A stretch of 64,000 nt of DNA. Source: Blastomyces gilchristii SLH14081 (taxonomy: Eukaryota; Ascomycota; Eurotiomycetes; Onygenales; Ajellomycetaceae). Positions 1 through 10,440 of the stretch are shown piece after piece. Positions within the stretch are counted from its first letter, which is position 1. Every line of letters starts with the position of its first letter. The stretch lies in NCBI RefSeq assembly GCF_000003855.2, contig NW_003101681.1, positions 1,016,786 through 1,080,785 of the forward strand. Direction: 5' to 3'. Both the position numbers and the translations under genes were made by a program. The notes below the pieces were generated by a model. That model made no database searches. It saw only the letters and a program-made list of their open reading frames with translations, and was not told where the DNA came from.

Positions 1-2084
1 TCTCACTATTTTCATCTCTCTATCCTGAATAAATATGCAGTGTATATGCAAATAAACAGGTGAGATTGAAGATTCTTGTGATACTTCTATTTTATCTCAG
101 TTTATCTTGATTTCTTCCATCAAAGAATAGTTGTATAATTCTTTTAGACATGAAACAATCAACTCATTTTATTAGAGAAAAGTGACAGTTTTAACATCTT
201 CAAAGTTTGAATCATCTTAGACTTTGAAACATGATCAAATGCATCTTTTATGTCAATAAAAACTGCAGTTGAGACCAGGTCTTCATGCTTTGCTACTTGA
301 ATATCATGAAGAACTGAGAGAACAGTGTCAATTGCAGAACATTGTTTTCTACCTCTCATTTATTCATTAAATAGAAGAGAATCATTAATAGAGCTTATAA
401 AAGATAATCTAGTAGCTATTATGTTTTCTAGAACTTTTTTCAAACAGTTCAACAGAGATATTACTCTATATGACTTAGAAACTGAAGCTTTTCTATTAGG
501 TTTTGTAAGGATTACTTCAGTAGCTTCTCTCCAGCATTCAGAATGATAATCATTTCTTAAGAGATTGAAAAAGAGCTCAAAATATTCATTCTTCAAGTAG
601 GAATATGTGTTTTGAATAATTAAATGATTAATTGAATCAGGCCCTGCAGCAGTTTTAATTGAACTTGAGAATATTACTGACTCTAGTTCATCATCTGTAA
701 GCTCAGGCCATTCCCAGTTACTTTCATCAATATATTCATGAAATGACATATTCTCCTCTTCTAAATGTGATGAGTTTTGAAAGAGAATTCTTATAAAAGC
801 TTGACATTTTTCCTCAAAAGAGTTTGCTGTATACAATTCATTCTGAAATTCATATTCTAAGATTGGAAGCTTTGCTACACTTCTTGTTTTAGTATAGTTG
901 AAGGCTTTAAAAACTTCTTTTTCTTGTGCTTCTTCAAGAAATTTGTTCCAGTAATCTGTTTTGACTTTTTTAATATCTGAAAAATATTCATTTTGAATAG
1001 CTTTGAACTCTTCATCAGATATTAAGTTATTCTTTCACTCTCTCTTAGCAGTGACTAGTTGCTTTCTTTTAGAAGTGATATTCTCATTCCATCAAGGTTT
1101 GAAATACTCAGAAGACTTTTTCTTTGGAATATTTTCTTCAATACTTGTTAGAAGAATAGATGTAATCAGCTTTGCTCTATTCTCAAGCATTTCATTTGAG
1201 ATATCTTGACTTTGATTTCAATAAAGCTCACTCTGTCTTTCAGATTTCAGCTGTTTTACTCTTTCTTTAACTGCTTTTCAATCAGCTTTTTCAAAACTAT
1301 ACTGATTAGAGAGAAGAGAATTTTCACTTCTTTATTTTTCACTCAGTTCAATATCAAATTGAATGATCTCATGACCTGATCCTGAGATTTCATTTGAATC
1401 AATAAATCAGTTTATAAGTCTTTTTTCAATTAGATTTTGTGATATGAAAGTTAGATCTATAATAGATTTCTGTTTCATGCCTTTTCTAAAGAATGTTTGT
1501 TGATCAGACTTGTTAACTAAATCTATTGAATGCTTAAAAGTTCATTCAACCAGTTTATCTGCTCTTACTGCTCTTATGCACTCTGAGTTTCATCAGGGAT
1601 GATGTGCATTGAAGTCTTCTACAATTATAGAGTTTTTTAAGGAAGTTATATTCAAAAATCCTCTATCAATTGTTCAGATATTGTTGTTTTCTTTCAATGA
1701 CTTTTCATTATAGATATTTATAAGTTGAATAGTATCAAACTCATTCTCTTTATCTATAATATCACCCACTAGAATATCAGAGTCAGATATGATATCAAAT
1801 CTTAAATTAAATTAATACCTTAATCTTTTTCTCTCATAGATCACTACTCTTGATTTTATCTCAGATTTTTCAGAGAGAAAGCAGTAATAGCTTGAATGAG
1901 AAATGATGTACTTTTGCTCAGTATCAAAGTTTGATTCTTGAAGAAGTACAAAGTCAACTTTTTGTTCAAATGCAATCTGAAGACAAGAATAAATGTAATT
2001 TGAGTTTCTATTCACATTATTTTGAATAAATGTGATTTTTGAAGAGTTTTTAAACTTTTTTTGTTGTTTTTGTTGTATATTCAT
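1..2084 (-). pseudogene. LINE A ORF2, endonuclease plus reverse transcriptase, broken and partial
   Basis: ORF2 makes the nick and copies the RNA at the target. It starts at ATG 2084, overlapping the ORF1 stop. The endonuclease has FIQNNVNRN near the start, VEDFNAHHP (from GDFNAHH, Gly to Glu) around 1594-1620, and SGHEI near 1370. RT fingers follow at 836-360 with KTAAGPDSI and SYRVISLLN, then FIDIKDAFDHV, the motif A aspartates, at about 225-260. A decayed GIPQGSP-type region is at 1-60 and the window ends there. Disabling changes include TAA at about 1814 (from CAA) and a double TGA at about 1588 (two Trp). It is followed off-window by the remaining RT, RNase H and C-terminal motif. Confidence 0.85.
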
Positions 2085-3280
2085 ACTAAGAGAGAGTAGA
2101 GATAGACTAGAATATAATTTCTATCATCAGATAGTAGATTATAACTATTTTGAAAAGTAGGAATCTCAACTGCTTGCATTATATCTAGTTTATCACCAGA
2201 GTCATTTCTCAATTCTCTAATCTTAACAGGAGTTTGAGAATTCAAATTCTGTTTACACTTAGCTGAAGAGTTGGAGTTTGAAGATCTAGATAGTTGAGAA
2301 TTTCTTCTTTTTGAGCTTGCAGTTGCAGATTTACTAGCTTGACTTTTCTCTTCAGTTTTAGATTCACTTTGAGCTTCATCTTTTCTCTAGTTCTTCTGAG
2401 TTCTTGGAGTAAATACACATTCTTTTGAGCTAGATGCATGTTTTTCTTTGCAATTGAAGCACTTAAGCAGAGTATGTTGACATATTTCATCTCTTTTTAA
2501 ACATGTTTCACAATTATGCTCACTAGTTTTGTGATCTCTAGCACAGAATACACATTTTGATTCTCTGAAACAAGAGATTGCAAAGTGTTCATATCTTTGA
2601 CAGTTTGAACACTGTGTTTGAGCTTTGAGATTCATTCTTGAGTCTTTGTATTCATGAACTCTCATTTTCAAACCTGCTACTCTTACTTCAGAGATTCTTG
2701 ATTGTTCAAGTGTCTTTGTATACACTAGAACAGAGGCATTTCTTCTACTCTGTCTGAACTCAATTGAATTAAGCCACACAGGCTCTTTTCTCAGTTGAAT
2801 AGAATTGTATTCTTTCAATTCATTTTTGAGGAGTAGCATTCCTTCCTCACAGTCAAAGATTTCAACTGGAATATCATGAAGAATGAATTTATCCCACTTT
2901 TCATCTCTCTCAGATAGAATTGTTGTATTTAACAGAGATTCTACTGCTGACTTCCAGAGATTCTCATTCTGAATAAGGAATTCTGCACTGAATTCAGGCA
3001 TTGTGGTCAGAATGATGGAGTTTCCAAAGAAGAATGGCTCAATTGAAGCTATAACTGGTTTTTGAACTTCAATATCAGTCATTAACTGAGAAAAGAACTG
3101 CTGATTGATTTCATTTCTAATTCTGAAAATGAGGTGAAAAGATTGTTCAGGTTTGCTGTAGTAATATACCAGTTTATCTCTTACAGCAATAATAGTCTGT
3201 GCTATAGTATTATCTCAGACTGAATTTCTTTTTAAGTGATTTAACTGCTTCTCAAGATATGTAAGTAAACTGTTATACAT
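2081..3280 (-). pseudogene. LINE A ORF1, gag-like nucleic-acid-binding protein, broken
   Basis: ORF1 of Tad-type LINEs coats the element RNA. The frame can be followed from ATG at 3280-3278. It crosses a TGA near 3213, then runs open from 3082 to a TAG at 2389-2387, and continues in the same frame to a TGA at 2083-2081. Three Cys/His clusters lie in the second half: CSNCQRYEHFAISC (C-x2-C-x4-H-x4-C, about 2610-2570), then CVFCARDHKTSEH, then CFNCKEKHASSSKEC near 2420. The TAG fits a former CAG and the TGA a former CGA. The tail after the knuckles is rich in Ser, Lys and Asn. The stop overlaps the ORF2 start as ATGA. I chose 3280 because the frame is coherent up to there; 3082 is a possible internal Met. 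Confidence 0.82.
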
Positions 3281-3955
3281 CTATCAGACTGACTGCAGTA
3301 TTGATGAATAAGTGATTGAAACTATCTTAGTTATCTTATATCACTGCAACAGTCAATCAATCATATATTTCAACTAAGTTTACTTTATATTAGAAAGTTT
3401 TAATATCTGAATCTTTTTCTGATCAGAGTATTACACTTAATGATCAATTATCTGACATAATTGAAGAGTCTAAATAGTTATCTTATATATTGAACTTTAC
3501 TGTGTTCTAATATTTTATATTATATTTAGTGATATGACTGATGTATTTATTTTATTGAATATCATAGAATTGTTGTTATTATTTAGAGAAGATACTAATT
3601 ACATTAACAATGTTTCAAATCTGTGATATTTAAATTATTAGTCAATCTATTTAAAATTAATAGTAGTGTTATTAAAAAGCATTATTAAAAAGCAATATTA
3701 AAAAGTGTTATTAAAAAAATATTATCTTTTATAGAGTGAATATAAAAGTTACTTGAGTAATTACTTTCATCTTATTCTCATTTCAAGAATCAGTTATCTT
3801 ATTATTCTTTATCTTAATATTAAGATTCTTTATTAGTGTTTATATCACAAGTTGAACTATATGAGTAATGCAGAGAATATGACCTTGTTTATTATTTCAG
3901 AAATGCAAAGTCAATTTTTACTTCAAGCTCTTCATCATAGTGTAGTTATTTACAG
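3281..3955. other. AT-rich stretch, no gene seen; short tandem repeat inside
   Basis: This is probably the 5' UTR of LINE A and older flank. At about 3670-3725 a 15-17 bp unit built on ATTAAAAAG is repeated about four times. I see no reading frame or known motif, and no other copy in this window. Confidence 0.5.
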
Positions 3956-3966
3956 TATTATCAGTT

Positions 3967-3968
<2 letters not shown>

Positions 3969-4005
<37 letters not shown>

Positions 4006-4357
4006 TTTTATTATACTTATATGCAAGCGGAGCTTCTGATGAGTTCTTGCATGATGTTAAATACAGGCTAAGTGTTGATTATACAGAAGGAAATACAGGT
4101 GTTGAGATCATGTCAAGATAACAAGAATATAGAAAATACAAAGAAGTGATAATTAGATACATACAATCATAACTTTTCAGCTCAGAAACATAGAGTGATT
4201 TATTGAAGTAATTTGTATATCTCTGTATTTATTAGAAACCTGAGGTGCTTGAGTTCTGGATTTAATGTATTTCCTGTGAGTTTCAAACCCACATGCCTTG
4301 ATTTCCCACGCCAAGGCACTACCGGGTGGCCGCATTAATCATTCGGCCACCGGGGCA
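3969..4357 (-). mobile_element. SINE I copy 1, tRNA-Ser-like head with (AAT)n tail
   Basis: A short non-autonomous retrotransposon, read on the minus strand from a tRNA-like head at 4357-4264 to an (AAT)n tail (seen as ATT repeats) at 3969-4003. The head has a box A-like GTGGCCGAATGATTAATGC, a long variable arm, and a decayed box B (GTTTGAAAC). It is flanked by a perfect 13-bp target duplication, tattatcagttgt, at 3956-3968 and 4358-4370. The second copy is at 45345-45719 and the two align along their full length. The head retains CpGs and GC runs lost elsewhere. The ORF reported across this stretch is not a gene. Confidence 0.9.
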
Positions 4358-4370
4358 TATTATCAGTTGT

Positions 4371-5241
4371 AATTATCAGAAGACTGAGACTAATATCTTA
4401 ATAGTTATTTTTAATCACAGTAATGAATATCTCTATTATATAATTCTCAGTATGACTACTAATCAATGATTTAAATTTAATTAAGATCTTTTAATAAGTT
4501 CAGTTCTTATCAATGTAATAACATGTAACTCTTATAAATACAAGATTATTTATACTAGTTCATACATTCACTGTGAGAGATACTCTTCAATGATTCTTCA
4601 ACTCTGATTCTAGATATTATGTATTAACTTTGTATTATGTCTCAAGATTAAACTGAAGATCAAATCAATGTGAAATATGAAGATTTAAATTAAGTATTTG
4701 AAGAAGTGTTCAGAATTCAGGATTTTCAATTAATTAAAGAGAAAGATTTAGAGATATATACATATAAAGTAATTATTCACAGAAGTTATCAGATAAGAGT
4801 TTTGAAATCAGAGTACTGATATATAATTATTTTCACATAATTTTCTTCAAATTAGAAAGTTAGTAGTATTCAAAATTATTATCTGATAGAGTAATTTATC
4901 AGCTCAGTAGTAATTTTCTGATTATTTTTCTTTTATTATCTATATTCTGATAACTTCTAATATTGAGAAATTTCTTCAGAGTCATAAGAAGTTTGTGATA
5001 AATATTTCTAAACAAAGTTGCAGTCATTGCAGTAAAGAGATAACTCTTCAGTAATCTACAATACAATCTGTTAATAATTATTTCATAGTTCATCTCAGTG
5101 TTTATATTGAGTTTTTCATAAATTTCATAGTCTGAAATTAGATGTGAAGAATGAAGTAATCATTTATCATAATTAAAAAGAGAGTATTCTGTGTTGAATT
5201 GTAAATAACATAGACTTTGTAATTCAAGTGATTTCTTGAAG
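4371..5241. other. Unassigned AT-rich sequence left of Z1
   Basis: I cannot match this stretch to any other part of the window. Short open frames exist on both strands (for example 5093-4899 minus, 64 codons, Lys/Arg rich), but none carries a motif I recognise. It should be the left target flank of Z1, yet it does not continue into the X1 sequence on Z1's right, so a rearrangement joined them. Confidence 0.4.
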
Positions 5242-5501
5242 TGTAAGAAATCCGCTTCTTGTGAATTCTTTACCTCTATTTCTATCTCTCACGTAATAAT
5301 AGAGTAGCAGCTCTTGACTATACACACTATATAGACTGAAGTTCGCGAATACTATTTATAACTTCGCTTAAATACTATTATATATTTAATCTCTACATTT
5401 ATCTTTCTATTATAAATACTTCTAGTAGCTATCAGTATATATCATGATTTATGTCAAGTTGCAAATATCTGAATAAATGTCTGTAAGCACTTTTTCTTAC
5501 A
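5242..5501 (+). repeat. Z1 5' LTR
   Basis: 260 bp, TGTAAG...CTTACA, matching the 3' LTR at 12245-12502 and the reverse-oriented Z2 LTR at 25946-26203 along its length. The right-hand third of the 3' copy keeps several CpGs that are CpA/TpG here. Confidence 0.93.
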
Positions 5502-5544
5502 TTTCAAGCTCTGTCAGTCAGCAACTGCTCATTATAACTGAAAG

Positions 5545-6700
5545 AACTAGAAACTTATATACTTTAATCTCTGCAAACTCTGCTACAGACACTCAGAAGC
5601 AGCTATCTGAATTATAAATAACTCTTATAAAAGAAGTCTCAGAGAACTTATTAATTACTTATAAAATTTTATTCTCTATATCTGTGACAGAGAAACTCTC
5701 TGAATTTATGAATAAATCAATCTCAGTGAAGAATATTCTTAAGTATTTTCTATATAATTAAGTTATTTTTCTATAAGAAATACTTACTCTCTGTAAACAC
5801 TCTTGAACTGAGACTTAAGACATAATCTTCAGAAATATCTATAAACTGAAAAGAAACTTTCTTAAGCTATAATTACTTAAAATCATCTACTGAATTACAA
5901 TCTATAAAAGCTTTTATAAGTTTATCTTTGAAATTGACTCACAAGCTCAGCTGTGTGATATGAAAGATGAAGAAGCTGTTATTTATATAATAACAGATCT
6001 CTACTACACTGAAGTCAAGAACTGACTGAATTATTTAGAGAATAATTATAAGAGATTCTACTGATCTGTTCTCAAGACCTATCTAGAGAATAAGTTAAAA
6101 GACTCTGTGAACTGAACAGAGAACATCTAAGCTGTAATTATTAATATTAGAAAAAGAGATAAGAAATCTGATATAGACTACTCACAGTGCTTTATAAAAT
6201 TGTGATATGAATTGAGATCTGTGAAAACAGAACTCTGAAACAAGATCTAAATGATGATATTTATAAAGAGACTGAATAAAAATATATAAAATAAGTTTAT
6301 TAAGTAAGACTCTAAGCTCTTAATTCTGAAGAAACTGATAACTCTCATTCATTACTTACAGATCACTGTGAGAGTTACAGACTTATAGAGAGTGAATCAT
6401 TAATCAGCTCTGTGAGAATCAGAATAACAGAGAACAGATTTATTAGAGAAAGATAATAAGATATAGAGAGATTTATATCTGACTACTGAGTAGAGAGAGA
6501 GAGCTTCACAAGCTTCTATAAATAGAGTATATAATAGAGAGATTGAGAAAAAAAATCTTTACTTTATCTGTTCTAAATTAGAATATCTCTGTGCAAACTG
6601 TCTGAACAAATCAAAATAGAAATTTAGAGAGTCATGAACAGAGTCAGCAACAGTCTTCTTAAGAGTCTTGAAGCTAATATCTGAATCTATTACTTCTCTG
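5545..6700 (+). pseudogene. gag: Z1 gag, broken
   Basis: The capsid/nucleocapsid region. It is too decayed for a continuous frame. At about 6560-6602 a zinc knuckle survives as Y-F-I-C-x4-Y-x4-C: the expected C-x2-C-x4-H-x4-C with the first Cys and the His both changed to Tyr. Z2 keeps CFICLKSEYLHINC in the same place (31878-31837), which confirms the motif. The gag start is not determinable. Confidence 0.7.
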
Positions 6701-6759
6701 ATAAAAATACTTTCTTATAAAGAGAGATTATACTGTGATACTACTGCTCTATAAGTATG

Positions 6760-8700
6760 AAAAGTATTAATAAACTCAGGATCTCAGATCACTGTAGTGC
6801 TTCTAAAGCTTGCAGAGTGAATAAGCTGAATAATGAAAACTGAGAACCTGCTCTTATAATAAGCAGAATATGAGAACTCAGATCTGAGAACTGAGAGACT
6901 TATAAGAATTATCTTTGAATTATAAGATCTCTTCAGAATCTGAAGAAGATTTGCAGAAACTATAATTATCACAGATATCATAGATAATATATACTTAGAA
7001 CTTATATGACTTCAAAGACACAATTCATATATAGCTGTCTGTGAGTCAGGTTTATACTTCTAATCAGTGTTAACAGACTCACTCACAGAGATAGAATCAG
7101 TTAATACTGTAGAGTTAATTAGACAAGACAAGCTTATCTATATAATAACTTTGTAAATATCTGAGAACTTTATAATCATGAAAACTGAGCTTCAGATATC
7201 AGAGAAATACTAAGATCTTACAGAGATGTTTAGCTCAGTCAAGGCAGCTGAGCTTTTCTTCTCCTGTGAGAAGAATCTGATAATAGATTTAATAGAAGAG
7301 TTTTAACTCTTCTAAGAATTAATCTATAAGCTCTTTCACTATGAGACAGAGGTCTTACAGATCTATGTAAAGAAGAATCTGAAGAATGACTTTATCTGAT
7401 CTTTATAGATCTCTGTGAGAGCTTCTGTAATATTTATAAAGAAGAAGAATAAAAGTCTCAGATTATATATAGACTACTGTGATCTGAACTTCAAGATAAT
7501 AAAGAGTCACTATTCTCTGTCTCTGATTGAGAATGTGATTAATTATCTCATGAGAGCTGTCATATTCACACAATTAAATGTAATTAATATATATACACAG
7601 CTGTGAATACAGTCTGAGAATGAATAAAAGACTGTCTTTAGAACTGCACTGAGATTATTTAAATATCTAGTGATATCTTTTGATTTGATTAATACTCTTA
7701 TAGCATTTCAGTCTTTCATTAATAAAACACTTCATATATATCTGAATGTCTTTATAATAATATATCTGAATAATGTGATAATGTACTCTGTGAAAAAGAA
7801 AGAATACACTGAGTATATACAAAATATATTGAAGATCTTAGATAAGACAGAACTGTATATTAAGCTTATAAAGTATAACTTCAGTATCTATCAGATTAAT
7901 TTTCTAGAATATGTAATCACTGTAGATAATATTCAGATGAAATCTTTGTAGATTGAGACTATTCTATTATAATCAGAGTTAACTAGTATTTATAAGATTC
8001 AGATCTTTCTAAGCTTTATAAATTTCTATAGATAATTTATCTTCATATTCATAAGAATCTTCTTAACTCTTACAAACATGCTGAAGAGTGAATATAAGAA
8101 GAACTTATTCTGTGAATAAAGAATAAAAAGATTATTAAGAAGAGAGAGCTGTAAGAACTTTCTTACATCAGAAGCTTACAGAGTTTTTATAAGATTGAAA
8201 TAGATATTTATAGATACAGTGATACTGTTTCACTTTAATTTCTTACTCTTAATCAGATTGAAGACAGATATCTTCTTCTTTGTGATTTCAGAAATAGTCT
8301 TATAACTACAGTTAAATAAGAACTGAATTCTAGTAATCTTTTTCTTATAAAAGATGCAACCTGTGAAGATTAACTATAGTATTTATAATCAGAAGTTTCT
8401 CATAATAGTGAAATTCTTCTATCACTGATGTTACTACTTTAAGAGTCTTGTAACAGTGATTACTGTTAGAACTGATTATAACAGCTTATAATAGTTTACT
8501 TTAATCAAGAAACTCTCACAGTGATAGATTTACTGAGCTCAGAGACTGAGTAAGTTCTGATTTAAGATAGAATATATCAAGAGAACTAAGAACTCAGCAG
8601 ACAGACTCTCTCACAGGTCAGACTATGTTAAGAAGATCAGAGTGACAGACACAGAGAGACTAGAGAAGACAGAAAAGCTTTACAGAATGCTCAGACTGAG
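6760..8700 (+). pseudogene. pol: Z1 pol part 1: protease, reverse transcriptase, RNase H, broken
   Basis: The protease active site reads VLINSG at 6764-6781, with catalytic Asp changed to Asn (expected DSG). RT follows: RLYIDYCDLNFKI (from the RxCxDYRxLN block) at about 7454-7495, VIFTQLNV (motif A, Asp to Asn) at 7559-7582, SFDLINTLIAFQSFINKTL (FGLTNAPATFQ block) at 7676-7735, and IYLNNVIMYS in place of YLDD at about 7762-7791. RNase H lies at about 8200-8600 and is barely readable. The two longest open pieces are 7415-7606 and 7670-7951, separated by stops that replace Arg and Trp. Confidence 0.88.
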
Positions 8701-9079
8701 TGTTATAAAGAGATTAACTGAAGAGTCTCTTAATTCTCTGTAAGAGAAGAGAGAGAAGAAAGAAAAGAAGCCTGTATAACTACTCTTTATAACACTGAGA
8801 GTCAATACTCTAAGAATCTCTGTGAGAATTCTTGAAGAGAGTATCTATAATCTGAAGAATTTATAAGCTTTGAGAAGCACTATGAAAGATCTGATATAAG
8901 AAAAAACAGAGTATAAGTCTTTATAAGATCTTCTATTCAGATTATCTGAACTATAACTGAAGAATGAATATACTCAGTATATTTAAAAACTGCTTACAGC
9001 AGGGATCAACTCTGCAGAAATAAAGAATTGAAGAGACTTAAATAATCTCTTATAAAGAGAGGGTCAGATTTATATATCT

Positions 9080-10440
9080 ATAAATGAGTTTCTATATATA
9101 GAACTTATTAAAAGGTATTATGACTTTTCTCTAGTAAGTTATTTTACAGATACTAGAACTTATAAGTTATTTATAAGAAAATACTTCTGACTGAAGATGT
9201 AAGAACTTATAAAGAAGATAGTAAATTCTTATACTATTTATCAGAGTTCATAGATAGTGTGATTCAGATTATATAAAGAACTTACTTCTCTACTCATTTC
9301 ATAAGAATCTTGAAAATAGCTAGAAATGAATGCTCTTATAAGTCTCTCTGAAAGTAAGAATATATATAATGCCTGCTTTGACAGTGTGCTGATGATAGTG
9401 AATTACTTCATTAAGATGACACACTTTATACTCACTTATAAGAACTTGAAGTCAAAGAATTTAACTTATATCTTCTTCTGCAATGTGATTCAGTTATATG
9501 AATTATCTGTGAACATTGTCTCAGATAGAGAATCAATCTTTATAGAAAAGTTCTAGTCTAATCTAATAACTATACTGAAGATCTTGCAAGATCTAAACAC
9601 AGCTTTTTATTAACAGACAGATAATCAGATAGAACATCTGATAAGTATATTAAAACAGTATCTGCAGTGCTTTATCAATTATAATCAGAATAACTGAGTG
9701 TATTAATTATCATTTACAGAGTTTATATACAATAACTCAAAGCATGTCAGTATAGATAAAACTCTCTTTGAGATGCTTACTGAGACTCATCTGCAGATGA
9801 TCTTGATAAATCTGTGAGAGTACACTATAGAGTGTAGTGATGTCTATAAACAGGCTGAGAGAATTCAGAAGATCTGAAAGAAAGTCTGTGAATTCTTAAG
9901 AAAGACTCAAGAGTATCAGAAGAGATACTATAACTTTAAGCATATTATAAAGAGTTTTAAGAAAGATGATAGAGTCTGACTAAGTCTAGAAAATATTATT
10001 ATACAGAGATCTAGTAAGAAGCTGAATCTCTTATAGACAGAGTCTTATAAGATTATGAAGAAAGTTAGCTTATAGTTTTATAGATTGAAACTATCACCTG
10101 AGTTATAGATATATAATATTTTTCATATCTTCTTACTCTGTGAATATAAGGAATTTTCAGAAGAGAACTCTGTGACTTATTACTCTGTTTATAAAGTACT
10201 AGAGAGTGAAAGAGAATATCAGATTAAAGAAATTATTAACTCAGAGAAGTGAGATTATGAGCTCTGATTTCAGATTCAGTGACAAGAATATTCTGATAAG
10301 ATAAATAAGTTCACTTGAGAATTATTCAGATAGATAAGATATCTGTAGAAGCTGAGACATGACTTTCATACTGTAAATTCTGATAAGTCAGAATAATATA
10401 ATCTTTACTAAGAATCTGATTATAATAAAGATATTAATAC
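9080..10440 (+). pseudogene. pol: Z1 pol part 2: integrase with chromodomain, broken
   Basis: Integrase joins the cDNA to the genome. The core is clear at 9326-9556: CFDSVLMIVNYFIKMTHF (first Asp), NIVSDRESIF (second Asp) and, past a stop at 9554, QQTDNQIEHLI (Glu) near 9620. The C-terminal region has RVWLSLEN-like and YRLKLSPEL pieces, then a chromodomain remnant at about 10200-10340 (EIINSEK...QEYSDKIN...). In chromoviruses this domain steers insertion toward heterochromatin, consistent with the nested setting here. Reading stops are frequent. Confidence 0.85.

Larger units (their letters stand above)
1..3280 (-). mobile_element. LINE A, Tad1-like non-LTR retrotransposon, 3' part off-window
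   Basis: A non-LTR retrotransposon read on the minus strand, with ORF1 (gag-like, CCHC knuckles) followed by ORF2 (APE-type endonuclease, then reverse transcriptase). The left window edge cuts ORF2 within the RT palm. Other copies of the family in this window (B, C, D, E) show that RNase H, a C-terminal Cys/His motif, a 3' UTR and an (AAT)n tail should follow. Both ORFs carry stops of the CAA-to-TAA and TGG-to-TGA kind, so this copy is dead. The first part of its ORF1 differs from that of LINE D, so A may belong to a different subfamily. Assignment to the Tad1/I-like group is by domain order and motif resemblance and is confident at clade level only. Confidence 0.88.

Noticed and set aside
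3672..3725. CRISPR-like or other spaced repeat array
   Set aside because: Units are short, degenerate and directly adjacent; it is a simple AT-rich tandem repeat. No CRISPR array exists in the window.
4640..4810. A helicase- or transposase-like fragment on the plus strand (FEEVFRIQDFQLI...)
   Set aside because: The stretch is short, interrupted, and without a diagnostic motif; resemblance could be chance.
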